Assembly: GCF_011758765.1 (NCBI RefSeq)
Contig: NZ_JAANOU010000001.1
Location: 744,001 to 808,000, forward strand
Reading direction: 5' to 3'
DNA from: Amycolatopsis viridis
Lineage (GTDB): Bacteria > Actinomycetota > Actinomycetes > Mycobacteriales > Pseudonocardiaceae
Length of the DNA stretch: 64,000 nucleotides
Shown here: one piece after another, positions 47,917 through 58,177 of the stretch
Layout: the number at the start of each line of letters is the position of its first letter
Position numbering within the stretch: position 1 is the stretch's first letter
Position numbers and translations under genes: made by a program
The notes under the pieces: model-generated
The model's input: only the letters and a program-made list of their open reading frames with translations
Database searches by the model: none
Told to the model about the DNA's origin: nothing

Positions 47917-49149
47917 TCACACGGGGGCACCAAGCGGCAGGAGCAGCACGTCGACCTCGCTGCCCTCCGGTGCCTCGACCACGTCCTCCGGCAGCTCGAT
48001 CAGGCAGTTGGCCTGCGCGAACGCGGCGAGCAGGTGCGATCCCGGGCCACCACGTGGCCCGACCTCCCCGGTCACCTGGCCCTCGTGCTGCGAGTAGAAC
48101 CCGCGGCGGAACTGGCGGCGGCCGGCGGGCGAGCTCAGGGACTCGGTCAGCCGTGCCCGCACGCGGTGCCGGTCCACCTGGCGGTGGCCCAGCGCGGTGA
48201 GGATCGCCGGGCGCAGGAAAACCTCGAACGACACCAGCACGCTCACCGGGTTGCCGGGCAGCGTCACCACGGGCACGCCCTGCCAGCGGCCGTTGCCCTG
48301 CGGGCCGCCCGGCTGCATCGCGACCTTCACGAACTCGACACCGGCACCGGTCAGCGAGTCCTTCACGACCTCGTAGGCGCCCGCGCTGACGCCGCCCGAG
48401 GTCACCACCAGGTCCGCCGCCGCCAGGCGCGGTTCGACGACCGAGCGGAACTCGGCCACGTCATCGGCGACGCTGCGCACGATCTCCACCTGGCAGCCGA
48501 GCGCACGGATGCCCGCGGCGAGCATGATGCTGTTCGACTCGTAGATCTGCCCGTGCCGCAGCTCCTGCGGCGGTGTCACCAGCTCCGAACCGGTCGACAC
48601 CACCAGCACGCGCAGCGGCGCGTACACGGTCAGCCGGTCCAGGCCCACCGCCGCGGCCAGCCCGAGCTGCGCCGGTCCCAGCACCGTGCCGGCGTGCAGC
48701 GCGATCGCGCCCGCCGCGACGTCCTCACCGGTGCGGCGCAGGTGCGTGCCGACCGGGGCCGGCTCGCGGATCGACACCTTCTCGGTGCCGCCGTCGGTGT
48801 CCTCGACCTTGATCACCGCATCCGCGCCCGGCGGCATCGGCGCGCCGGTCATGATGCGGTGCGCGGTGCCCGGCAGCAGCGGCGGCACGTCCGTGCGCCC
48901 GGCCGGGATGTCCTCGGCGACCGGCAGCTCCACCGGCGTGCTCGCGGTGGCCGAGGCGACGTCGACCGCCCGCACCGCGTAACCGTCCATCGCCGAGTTG
49001 TCGAACGGCGGCAGCGAGACGCCCGCGGGCACGTCCCTGGCCAGTACCAGCCCGGCGCACCCGGTCAGCGGGAGCGCGGTGACCGGGGCGGTACCGAGCA
49101 GCTCGGTGACGGCCGCGCGGTAGGTGTCGACGGAAATCACGCGGACCAT
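47917..49149 (-). CDS. moeA: Molybdopterin molybdotransferase
   Basis: 410 residues. Inserts molybdate into adenylylated molybdopterin. SLPPFDNSAMDGYAVRA, RIMTGAPMPPGADAVIKVE, VLVVSTGSELVTP, GQIYESNSIMLAAGI, VVTSGGVSAGAYEVVKDSL and LPGNPVSVLVSFEVF are the family blocks. ATG 49149 with GGCAGG upstream; GTG 49143 is an alternative. The mycobacterial gene at this locus is moeA2. The orphan CoxL-like subunit 4.6 kb away would be a user of the cofactor. Confidence 0.92.
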   Translation of the reverse strand: MVRVISVDTYRAAVTELLGTAPVTALPLTGCAGLVLARDVPAGVSLPPFDNSAMDGYAVRAVDVASATASTPVELPVAEDIPAGRTDVPPLLPGTAHRIMTGAPMPPGADAVIKVEDTDGGTEKVSIREPAPVGTHLRRTGEDVAAGAIALHAGTVLGPAQLGLAAAVGLDRLTVYAPLRVLVVSTGSELVTPPQELRHGQIYESNSIMLAAGIRALGCQVEIVRSVADDVAEFRSVVEPRLAAADLVVTSGGVSAGAYEVVKDSLTGAGVEFVKVAMQPGGPQGNGRWQGVPVVTLPGNPVSVLVSFEVFLRPAILTALGHRQVDRHRVRARLTESLSSPAGRRQFRRGFYSQHEGQVTGEVGPRGGPGSHLLAAFAQANCLIELPEDVVEAPEGSEVDVLLLPLGAPV

Positions 49150-49211
49150 CCTGCCCCGCCAAGGCGGTCGTGCAACACTTCCCCCCGCCCGTTGATCCAC
49201 GAGGGGGAGGC

Positions 49212-49808
49212 ATGCAGGTCCACACCCGGCACACACCCGCATTCGGCGTGGCCCGGGTGATCCTGGGTCCCGGTGAAGCCGTGCAGGCGCCCGGCGAGTC
49301 GATGGTCGCGAGCAGTTTCGGCCTCACCGAGGTGGCCGGCGGACGCCGGTCGCCGTCGGTGTTCACCGCGCCGGCCGAGGGCGGCTGGCTCGACCTCGCG
49401 CCGTCCGTCGCCGGCGACGTCTACGCGCTGGAGTTCGACGGGCGCACCGGCTGGTGCGTCGCCCGGCACGCGGTGTTCGCGCGGCCGGCGTCGGTGCGGG
49501 CCGATTCCTGGCCCGGCCTGCGGACGATGTTCGGCGCCGAGGGAACGTCCCAGGGTTTCCTGGAGCACTACAGCGGAACCGGTCCCCTCGTGCTCGCCTG
49601 CGCCGGTCCGGTGGACCAGTTCCACCTGGCCGCCGGTGAGCTGATCTCGGTGCACCCCGGGCACGTGCTGGCCTATCCGGACACCGTGCAGTGCCGTCTG
49701 CGGGCGGTCGACCCTTCGGCGCAGCAGTCCATCCGGACGGGCGCCGGGCTGATGCTCGACTTCGCCGGACCGGGAACGCTTTTGGTGCAAGCGCGTAAAT
49801 CTCGCTGA
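49212..49808 (+). CDS. AIM24-family protein
   Basis: 198 residues with a jelly-roll pattern of short beta strands. QVHTRHTPAFGVARVILGPGEAVQAPGESMVA at the N-terminus, and HVLAYPDTVQCRLRAV plus LMLDFAGPGTLLVQARK at the C-terminus are the AIM24 features. ATG 49212 has GAGGGGGAGG before it. Function unknown; family members occur as one to three tandem copies in actinobacteria, here one. Confidence 0.83.
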   Translation: MQVHTRHTPAFGVARVILGPGEAVQAPGESMVASSFGLTEVAGGRRSPSVFTAPAEGGWLDLAPSVAGDVYALEFDGRTGWCVARHAVFARPASVRADSWPGLRTMFGAEGTSQGFLEHYSGTGPLVLACAGPVDQFHLAAGELISVHPGHVLAYPDTVQCRLRAVDPSAQQSIRTGAGLMLDFAGPGTLLVQARKSR

Positions 49809-49852
49809 AACTTGTTGCTCCCGCGCGTTTCTCCGGTACCGTTACCTCCACT

Positions 49853-49883
49853 CGGGAGCCGGGCGGGCACGGCTCCCGGAGTT
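49853..49883 (+). terminator. Terminator-like hairpin with T-run directly before csp
   Basis: CGGGAGCCG (49853-49861) pairs with CGGCTCCCG (49870-49878), loop of 8, followed by GAGTTTTTC. It looks like an intrinsic terminator. It ends about 18 bp before the csp start, leaving no room for a promoter, so the csp message must begin upstream and contain it. It may act as an attenuator or RNA switch as well as end the AIM24 transcript. Confidence 0.65.
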
Positions 49884-49901
49884 TTTCGCAAGGAGGAAGC
49901 C

Positions 49902-50108
49902 GTGGCTGTTGGCACGGTCAAGTGGTTCAATTCCGAAAAGGGCTACGGGTTCATCGCGTCCCCCGAGGGGCCCGATGTGTTCGTGCATTACTCGGCCATC
50001 CAGTCGGACGGGTTCCGCACCCTCGACGAGGGTGATCAGGTCGAGTTCCAGATCGAAGCAGGCCGGGACGGCCGGACCCAGGCAGCGGACGTCCGCAAGG
50101 TGTCGTAG
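49902..50108 (+). CDS. Cold shock protein
   Basis: 68 residues, a single OB-fold cold shock domain. RNP1 is KGYGFI and RNP2 is DVFVHYSAI. Acts as an RNA chaperone. Starts at GTG with AAGGAGGAAG upstream. The N-terminus [17 protein letters not shown] is typical of actinobacterial CspA. Confidence 0.95.
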   Translation: MAVGTVKWFNSEKGYGFIASPEGPDVFVHYSAIQSDGFRTLDEGDQVEFQIEAGRDGRTQAADVRKVS

Positions 50109-50131
50109 CCGGTGCGGCTAGGCTGCGCTGT

Positions 50132-51556
50132 GTGACAGGCGATGTGTCGGGGGACCTCACCGGTCGCCGGCTGGGTAACTACCGCATAGACGGAGTGCTC
50201 GGCAAAGGTGGCATGAGCGTCATGTACAAGGCCACCGACGTGCGGCTCGGCCGCAAGGTCGCCTTGAAGGTGATCGGCGAGCACCTGGGTGCCGACGCCG
50301 AGTTCCGCGAACGATTCGTGGACGAGGCGCGCAACACCTCCGCCGTGGACCACGCGAACGTCGTGCCGCTGTACGACTTCGGTGAGCTCGACGGAATGCT
50401 CTACATCGCCATGCGCCTGGTCGACGGCGCCGATCTGGCGAGTTTCGTCGCGGACGGGCCGATCGCGCCCGAACGCGCGCTGAAACTGCTCGACCAGGTC
50501 GCCGACGCACTCGACTGCCTGCACGAGCGCGGTCTGGTCCACCTCGACGTCAAACCGGCCAACGTGCTGGTCACCAGCCGGGAATCGGCGCGCGAGCACG
50601 TGTACGTCGCCGACTTCGGGCTGACCCGGCGCGGCGCGACCGGGCACCGCACCCGCGGTGGCGACTTCCTCGGGTCGCCGACCTACGCCGCCCCGGAACA
50701 CCTGCGCGGGGAACCGCTGGACGGGCGCACCGACCAGTACGCGCTCGCGTGCGTGCTGTACACGTGCCTGACCGGGCAGCCGCCGTTCAGCGGTGACGTG
50801 CCGGCGGTGATCAAGGGGCACCTGGCCGTCGAGCCGCCTGCCGTGTCGGAGGTGGTCGGCCTGCCCCCGGCGATCGACGAGGTCGTCCGCCGCGGCATGG
50901 CCAAGAACCCGGCCGACCGCTACGACAACTGCGTCGAACTGATCACCGCGGCACGCAAGGCGCTCGGCCCTGCCGCGAGTTCGGCCACCCCGCCGGGACC
51001 ACCGCAGCCGCCGGCGCGGGAGCCCGGGACGCCATCCGCCCCGCCTCCGGGTCAGGGCGGTCCGGCGGGCCAGTTCGGGCAGCCCGGGATGCCCGGGCCC
51101 ACCGCTCAACCGGGGGAATTCGGCCCGGCCGCGCGGTTCGGCCCCCCGGGCCAGTTCGGCCGCCCGCCACAGCACGCCGGTCACCCCGGGTTCCCGGCGC
51201 AGCCCGGCGGGTACCGCCCGGGCCCGCCGCCCCAGACCGGCTGGGCCCCGCCGGCCACCGCCTGGCAGCAGCAGAACCGGTACCCGCCGCCGGGCTACCC
51301 GCCCTACGGTCCCTACGGCGGCCCGCAGCCGCCGAAGGCCGGCGGCGGCCTGAAGTGGTTGTGGGCCGGCCTCGCCGGGCTCGTCGTCGTGGCGGCCGTC
51401 GTGGTGACGCTCGTTCTGGTGAACCGGGGCAGTGGCTCCGCCCCCGCGCCGACCACCGCGCCCGAGATCCCGGTCGGGCCGGGTGGCGCCCCGACCGGCG
51501 GGTCCGCCACCGGCGGCCCGCCGCCCGCCACGATCTCCATCAAACCGAGCCCCTGA
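50132..51556 (+). CDS. Ser/Thr protein kinase, PknB-like, membrane-anchored
   Basis: 474 residues. Kinase domain about 16-280: Gly loop LGKGGMSVMYKA, K46 (VALK), H137-L-D139-V-K-P-A-N144, D161-F-G, YAAPEHL. The HRD motif reads HLD, so the Arg that contacts the phosphorylated activation loop is missing (a non-RD kinase). Then a Pro/Gly/Gln-rich linker (about 285-400), a membrane helix (about 405-428) and a short Pro/Ser/Thr external tail with no PASTA repeats. GTG start. Between csp and groL. Confidence 0.88.
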   Translation: MTGDVSGDLTGRRLGNYRIDGVLGKGGMSVMYKATDVRLGRKVALKVIGEHLGADAEFRERFVDEARNTSAVDHANVVPLYDFGELDGMLYIAMRLVDGADLASFVADGPIAPERALKLLDQVADALDCLHERGLVHLDVKPANVLVTSRESAREHVYVADFGLTRRGATGHRTRGGDFLGSPTYAAPEHLRGEPLDGRTDQYALACVLYTCLTGQPPFSGDVPAVIKGHLAVEPPAVSEVVGLPPAIDEVVRRGMAKNPADRYDNCVELITAARKALGPAASSATPPGPPQPPAREPGTPSAPPPGQGGPAGQFGQPGMPGPTAQPGEFGPAARFGPPGQFGRPPQHAGHPGFPAQPGGYRPGPPPQTGWAPPATAWQQQNRYPPPGYPPYGPYGGPQPPKAGGGLKWLWAGLAGLVVVAAVVVTLVLVNRGSGSAPAPTTAPEIPVGPGGAPTGGSATGGPPPATISIKPSP

Positions 51557-51565
51557 CGTGCGGTT

Positions 51566-51592
51566 CTTGCACTCGCCACCGGAGAGTGCTAA
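51566..51592. promoter_or_regulatory. CIRCE element 1 (HrcA operator)
   Basis: CTTGCACTC, 9-base spacer, GAGTGCTAA. Matches the TTAGCACTC-N9-GAGTGCTAA CIRCE consensus with two changes in the left arm. Upstream of groL, 17 bp before a second copy. Confidence 0.88.
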
Positions 51593-51599
51593 ACAGGCG

Positions 51600-51626
51600 T
51601 TGGCACTCGGCAGCGTCGAGTGCCAA
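51600..51626. promoter_or_regulatory. CIRCE element 2 (HrcA operator)
   Basis: TTGGCACTC, 9-base spacer, GAGTGCCAA. A perfect inverted repeat one base per arm away from the CIRCE consensus. The pair implies strong HrcA control of groL in heat stress. Confidence 0.9.
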
Positions 51627-51730
51627 GAAGCACCATGGTCGGGACGGTGAGGCCGGCTCGGAACACCGAGCAGGTCGTCCGTCGCGGGCACCGAGCCTGG
51701 CCGAGCTACGTGTCCTGCTGCCGACCCTGA

Positions 51731-53404
<1,674 letters not shown>

Positions 53405-53420
53405 TCCACCCAGTCCGGCG

Positions 53421-53453
53421 AGAGCCCGGGTGCGCACCGCGCATCCGGGCTCT
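53421..53453. terminator. Strong terminator after groL
   Basis: A stem of 15 pairs (one G-U), AGAGCCCGG...TGCGC paired with GCGCA...CCGGGCTCT, loop ACC, then TTGCTGTT. It separates groL from the convergent PspC gene and can serve both. Confidence 0.85.
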
Positions 53454-53460
53454 TTGCTGT

Positions 53461-53661
53461 TCACTCCTGGGGCATCACGGCCCAGCAGATCGCGTAGATC
53501 AGGATGGGCGCGCCGAACCCGAGCAGGGTTGCGGCGGCGAGGACGATGCGGATGATCGACGCGTCGACGCCGAGCAGTTCGGCCCAGCCACCGGCCACGC
53601 CGGCGATCATCTTGTCGGTGGAGCTGCGGCGGAGTTTCTTGTCGGTCCCGGTGTTCGTCAT
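53461..53661 (-). CDS. PspC-domain small membrane protein
   Basis: 66 residues, made almost wholly of the PspC domain: KLRRSSTDKMIAGVAGGWAELLGVDASIIRIVLAAATLLGFGAPILIYAICWAVMP. A membrane helix takes up the second half. Related to phage-shock and envelope stress proteins. Starts at an ATG behind GGAG. Confidence 0.9.
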   Translation of the reverse strand: MTNTGTDKKLRRSSTDKMIAGVAGGWAELLGVDASIIRIVLAAATLLGFGAPILIYAICWAVMPQE

Positions 53662-53765
53662 GTCTCCATCGTCGGCGGCCTGGCGGCTCAGGACATCGGG
53701 GACGAACCCGGAGCGCACCCGGAAACTCTGGGCCAGGGTGGCCGGGGGCCGATAAGGTCGGTGCC

Positions 53766-56120
53766 ATGGCGGGATCTTTGCTGGGTACCGAGGTCCGCCG
53801 GGTCGAGGACCCGGATCTGGTGCGCGGCCGCGGCACGTTCGTCGGCAACCTGGAGTTCGAGGGCCTCTGTCACGTCGCTTTCGTGCGGTCACCGTTCGCG
53901 CACGCGCTCGTCAACGGCATCGACACCAGCGCGGCCGCGGCGGCGCCCGGGGTGATCGCGGTGCTCACCGCCGCGGATCTCGACCTGCCCGAGTTGCCGG
54001 TGTTCCTGGAGCTGAACCCGCAGGCGAAGCGGTACGCGCTGGCATCGGGGCGGGTGCGGTTCGCCGGTGAGCCGGTGGCCGCGGTGGTGGCGGAGAGCGC
54101 GGTGGCCGCGGCGGACGCGCTCGAACTGGTCGACGTGGACTACGAACCGCTGCCGGCCGCGGTGGATCCGGAGCAGGCGCTGGCGGACGACGCGCCCGTG
54201 CAGTTCCCCGAGCTCGGCACGAACATCGCGGCCGGTGAGCGCGACGCCGCCGGTGCCGAGGTGCTCGACGGCGCGGACGTGGTGGTGCGGGCGCGCATCG
54301 AGAACCAGCGGCTGGCGGTGGCCCCGATGGAGGGCAACGCGATCGTGGCGCTGCCCGGGAATGACGAGTTCGACCTGACGGTCTACGTGTCGACCCAGAT
54401 GCCGCACGGGTTCCAGAGCGCGGCGGCCAAGCTGTTCGGGCTCGACCGCGACCGGGTCCGGGTGGTGGCGCCGCACGTCGGCGGCGCGTTCGGCGGCAAG
54501 GTCGGCGTCATCGCCGAGCACGCCGTCGTGATCGAGGCGGCCCGGCGGCTGGGGCGGCCGGTGAAGTGGGTGGAGACGCGGTCGGAGAACCTGCAGGCCT
54601 CGCCGCAGGGCCGGGCGCAGGTGCAGTACGCCGAGCTGGGACTGCGCCGCGACGGGACGATCGTCGGACTGCGGTGCCGGGTGATCGGCGACGCCGGGGC
54701 CTATGCCGGGTTCGGCGGCGGCCTCGCGCTCGGGCCGACCCGGACGATGGCGCAGGGCGTGTACCGGATCCCGAAGATCAGCTTCGCGGCGATCGCGGCC
54801 CTGACGAACACCGCGCCGGTCGGCGCGTTCCGCGGTGCGGGCCGGCCGGAGGCGACCGCGATGCTGGAACGGTTGATGGACCTCGCCGCGGCCGAGCTGG
54901 GGATGGACCCGGCGGAGATCCGGCGCCGGAACTTCCTGCGGCCGGAGGAGTTCCCGTACACCACGTACAGCGGGGCGAGCTACGACAGCGGTGACTACGA
55001 CCTGCCGTTGCGCACCGCGCTCGAGATCGCCGGGTACGACGACCTGCGGGCCGAGCAGAAACGGCGGATCGAGGCCGGGGAAACGCGGTTGCTGGGGATC
55101 GGGGTGAGCGCGTACGTCGAGATCACCGGCGGCGGCAACGGCGAGTTCGCGTCGGTGGAGATCCGGCGGGACGGCACCGCCGCGATCAAGGTCGGCACGT
55201 CCGGGCACGGCCAGGGGCACGCGACGTCGTTCGCGATGCTGGTGGCCGATGCGCTGGAGATCCCGCTGGAGTCGATCGAGTTCGTGCAGTCCGACACCGC
55301 GGAGGTGCCGCGGGGCGCCGGCACCGGAGGGTCCCGGTCGCTGCAGGTCGGCGGCAGTGCGGTGCGGCAGGCCGCGGATGCGGTGCTGGCACGCGCTCGC
55401 GAGCTGGCCGCAGCGCGTCTGGAGGCCGGGGTGGACGACATCGTGCTGACCGACGGCCGGCTCGGCGTCGCGGGCGTCCCGCAGGCGACGATCGGGTGGG
55501 CGGAGCTGGCGGCCGCGGCCGTGGAGGAGGGCCGCCCGCTGCTGGAGGCGACGGACTTCAAGCCGGGCGGGGCGACGTTCCCGTTCGGCGCGCACGTGTC
55601 GGTGGTCGAGGTGGATGTCGAGACGGGCTTCGTGAAACCGTTGCGGCACATAGCGGTGGACGACTGCGGGCGGGTGCTGAACCCGATGCTCGTGCGCGGG
55701 CAACAGCACGGCGGGGCGGCGCAGGGGATCTCGCAGGCGTTGTGGGAGCAGGTGTCCTACGACGAGGACGGCAACCCGGTGACCGCCACCTTCGCCGACT
55801 ACCACCTGCCGTCCGCCGCCGACGTCCCGCCGCTCGAGGTCAGCAGCACCGAGACCCTGACCTCGCGAAACCCGTTGGGCGCCAAGGGGATCGGCGAATC
55901 CGCGACAGTCGGTTCCACGCCGGCGGTGCAGAACGCGGTGGTCGACGCGCTGGCCCACCTGGGTGTGCGGCACATCGACATGCCGGCCACGCCGCAGCGG
56001 GTGTGGCGTGCGGTGCGGGGCCGGGGTCCCGACCCGTGGCGTGAGCCACCCGCCGCGTTCGACACCCTGCCGGTCCGTGCGTCGAGCGATTCCGCCGACG
56101 CCGATGAGGCAGTCGCGTAG
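53766..56120 (+). CDS. Xanthine dehydrogenase-family molybdopterin-binding subunit (CoxL-like)
   Basis: 784 residues. Large catalytic subunit of the molybdenum hydroxylase family. VGGAFGGKVGVIAEHAV, the active-site loop A354-F-R-G-A-G-R360 (typical of form II CoxL-like proteins, not the AYxCSFR of true CO dehydrogenase), GTGGSRSLQVGGSAV and GAKGIGESATVG with the catalytic Glu are visible. The usual small FeS (CoxS) and FAD (CoxM) subunits are not next to it. Substrate unknown; an aldehyde or purine-like molecule is likely. Confidence 0.88.
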   Translation: MAGSLLGTEVRRVEDPDLVRGRGTFVGNLEFEGLCHVAFVRSPFAHALVNGIDTSAAAAAPGVIAVLTAADLDLPELPVFLELNPQAKRYALASGRVRFAGEPVAAVVAESAVAAADALELVDVDYEPLPAAVDPEQALADDAPVQFPELGTNIAAGERDAAGAEVLDGADVVVRARIENQRLAVAPMEGNAIVALPGNDEFDLTVYVSTQMPHGFQSAAAKLFGLDRDRVRVVAPHVGGAFGGKVGVIAEHAVVIEAARRLGRPVKWVETRSENLQASPQGRAQVQYAELGLRRDGTIVGLRCRVIGDAGAYAGFGGGLALGPTRTMAQGVYRIPKISFAAIAALTNTAPVGAFRGAGRPEATAMLERLMDLAAAELGMDPAEIRRRNFLRPEEFPYTTYSGASYDSGDYDLPLRTALEIAGYDDLRAEQKRRIEAGETRLLGIGVSAYVEITGGGNGEFASVEIRRDGTAAIKVGTSGHGQGHATSFAMLVADALEIPLESIEFVQSDTAEVPRGAGTGGSRSLQVGGSAVRQAADAVLARARELAAARLEAGVDDIVLTDGRLGVAGVPQATIGWAELAAAAVEEGRPLLEATDFKPGGATFPFGAHVSVVEVDVETGFVKPLRHIAVDDCGRVLNPMLVRGQQHGGAAQGISQALWEQVSYDEDGNPVTATFADYHLPSAADVPPLEVSSTETLTSRNPLGAKGIGESATVGSTPAVQNAVVDALAHLGVRHIDMPATPQRVWRAVRGRGPDPWREPPAAFDTLPVRASSDSADADEAVA

Positions 56121-56148
56121 CGGGAACAGCCGGAGGGCGGTTCGTCGG

Positions 56149-57087
56149 TCAGCCGGCGACGCGGTGCAGGCGGTCGAGCCAGGCGGTCGTCGTGGCGTCG
56201 TCCGCGCGTGCTTCCGCCGCGAGATCCGGCTCGGGTGCCGTCCGCAGCACCGGCAGGTATCCGTCCACAGGGGACAGGCTGTCGCTGCTCGTGTCGTTGG
56301 TGAGCAGGGAGATCGTGCCGAGCCCGCACGCGAAGTCGAGCTCGGGAAGCGCCCCGGCGAGCGCCAGTCCGGCGGCCAGTCCGACGCTGGTCTCGACGGC
56401 GGAGGACACCACGCACGGAATTCCGGCGGCCTCGGCGACCTCCAGCGCCCGCCGGACCCCGCCGAGCGGGGCCACCTTGATCACCGCCACGTCGGCCGCC
56501 TTCGCGACCGCCACCCGGAGCGGATCCTCGGCGCGCCGGATGGATTCGTCGGCGGCGATGCGGACATCGGTCCTGCGCCGCACCGCGGCGAGTTCGTCGA
56601 TGTCCGGGCACGGTTGCTCGACGTACTCCAGCCCGCCCGCGGCGCGGTCGAGTTCCCGGATCGCTGTCACCGCCGTACCGACGTCCCACGCGGCATTGGC
56701 ATCGACCCGGATCGCGCCGCCCGGACCCAGTGCGTCCCGCACGGCGGCCACGCGCTCGCAGTCCTCCACAATGGACGTCCGCGGGTCCGCGACCTTGACC
56801 TTGGCCGTCCGGCAGCCCGACTTCGCGACCATCTCGTACGCCAGCTCCGGATCGACCACGGGCACGGTGGTGTTCACCTCGACCCGGTCGCGCACGGGCT
56901 CCGGCCACCCGCGGTGGCTCGCTTCCACCGCGGCGGCGAGCCACGGCGCGCTCTCGCGATCGTCGTAGTCGGCGAACGGGCAGAACTCGCCCCAGCCCGC
57001 CGGGCCGTGCAGGAGCACCCCTTCGCGCACGGTCACGCCCCGGAACCGGTTCCGGAGCGGGATCGCGTACACCAGGGGCTCAGGCAC
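56149..57087 (-). CDS. menC: o-Succinylbenzoate synthase
   Basis: 312 residues, enolase superfamily. Dehydrates SHCHC to o-succinylbenzoate in menaquinone synthesis. Catalytic Lys in AKVKVADP, metal ligands in RVDANAAW, VEQPCPD and IAADES, second Lys in VIKVAPLGGV. GTG 57087 is chosen from the family N-terminus VPEPLVYAIPLRNRFRG. Convergent with the CoxL-like gene. Confidence 0.88.
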   Translation of the reverse strand: MPEPLVYAIPLRNRFRGVTVREGVLLHGPAGWGEFCPFADYDDRESAPWLAAAVEASHRGWPEPVRDRVEVNTTVPVVDPELAYEMVAKSGCRTAKVKVADPRTSIVEDCERVAAVRDALGPGGAIRVDANAAWDVGTAVTAIRELDRAAGGLEYVEQPCPDIDELAAVRRRTDVRIAADESIRRAEDPLRVAVAKAADVAVIKVAPLGGVRRALEVAEAAGIPCVVSSAVETSVGLAAGLALAGALPELDFACGLGTISLLTNDTSSDSLSPVDGYLPVLRTAPEPDLAAEARADDATTTAWLDRLHRVAG

Positions 57088-57146
57088 GCGCCCATCCTCG
57101 CACGCGACCACCCCGCTCGCCCCGTCTGCGATCGGGTGACCCGAGG

Positions 57147-57170
57147 TGGTTAATGGACTAGTTGGTTAAT
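57147..57170. promoter_or_regulatory. Direct repeats TGGTTAAT upstream of the Zn-dehydrogenase
   Basis: TGGTTAAT occurs at 57147-57154 and 57163-57170, 16 bp apart, the second overlapping the palindrome TTAATTAA. The stretch is AT-rich and lies 40-65 bp before the dehydrogenase start. A candidate operator, perhaps for the IclR protein encoded downstream. Confidence 0.4.
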
Positions 57171-57211
57171 TAACGGCTAGCATGCGAAGGGCGAACACGT
57201 GGAGGTAGCGC

Positions 57212-58177
57212 ATGAAGGCCGTAGTACTGGCCGAGCCCGAGGTGATGCGGCTGGTCGACCTGCCCGAACCCGAGGCCGGCCCCGGCGAGGTTCTCGTCCG
57301 GATGCGGGGGCTCGGCCTGTGCGGGTCGGACCTCGGCGTCTACCGCGGTGCCCGGCAGGTGCCGCGGCGCCCGTGGCTGATGGGTCACGAGGGCGTCGGC
57401 GAGATCGTGGCGGTCGGCCCGGACGTGCGGGACCGCGTGGTGGGCCAGCAGGTCGCCATCGAGCCGAACTACTGCTGCGGCCGGTGCGCGGCGTGTACCA
57501 GCGGTTTCACCTCCGCCTGCACCCGGCGCGTGATCGTCGGCATGAACCATCCGGGGCTGCTGGCCGAGTACGTGACCGTTCCGGCCGAGTTCGCGTGGCC
57601 GGCCGCCGAGACGGTGGCCCTGGAGGACCTCGTCTGCACCGAGGCGCTGACCGTGGCGCGCTCGGCGATCCGCCGGGCAGGCGTCGTGCCCGGTCAACGC
57701 GCACTCGTGGTGGGCGCCGGCTCACAGGGACTGCTGCTGTGCCTCGCGCTGCGGGCACTGGGCGCGGCGGTCGCCGTCCAGGAACCCCACGAGGGCCGCG
57801 CGGAGCTGGCCCACGCATTCGGCGCCGAGACCGGTGACACGAGCGAGTTCGACCTCGTCTTCGAGACCTCCGGAGTCCCGCGGGCCCTGCGCGCCGGCCT
57901 GGCGCGCCTGCGTCCCGGCGGCACCGCCGTGCTCGTCGGCATCGACCCGCGCCCGCTCGCGCTGGCCGGCGCGGACCTGGTCTACCGCCAGCACACGCTC
58001 AAGGGCTCCCTCATCTACGACCATCCGGTCGACTTCGAGACGACCGTGGCCGCGCTCGAGCGCGACGAGGTCCGTCCGGGCAAGGTGCTGCAGGCGCGTT
58101 TCCCCCTGGACGAGGCCGCGCAGGCGTTCGCCTCGGTGCAGTCCGTCGCCGGGAAGTCCTGGATCAGCTTCGACTGA
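57212..58177 (+). CDS. Zinc-dependent alcohol dehydrogenase (threonine/sorbitol dehydrogenase-like)
   Basis: 321 residues. GroES-like domain with C37-G-S-D and GHEGVGEIVAVG for catalytic zinc; the structural-zinc loop YCCGRCAACTSGFTSAC has four cysteines; the Rossmann motif is VVGAGSQGLLLCLALRALGA. The cofactor loop VAVQEPHEGR is followed by FETSGVPRALRAGL. Oxidises a polyol or amino alcohol, substrate unknown. GGAGGTAG before the ATG. Its end overlaps the IclR gene end. Confidence 0.88.
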   Translation: MKAVVLAEPEVMRLVDLPEPEAGPGEVLVRMRGLGLCGSDLGVYRGARQVPRRPWLMGHEGVGEIVAVGPDVRDRVVGQQVAIEPNYCCGRCAACTSGFTSACTRRVIVGMNHPGLLAEYVTVPAEFAWPAAETVALEDLVCTEALTVARSAIRRAGVVPGQRALVVGAGSQGLLLCLALRALGAAVAVQEPHEGRAELAHAFGAETGDTSEFDLVFETSGVPRALRAGLARLRPGGTAVLVGIDPRPLALAGADLVYRQHTLKGSLIYDHPVDFETTVAALERDEVRPGKVLQARFPLDEAAQAFASVQSVAGKSWISFD

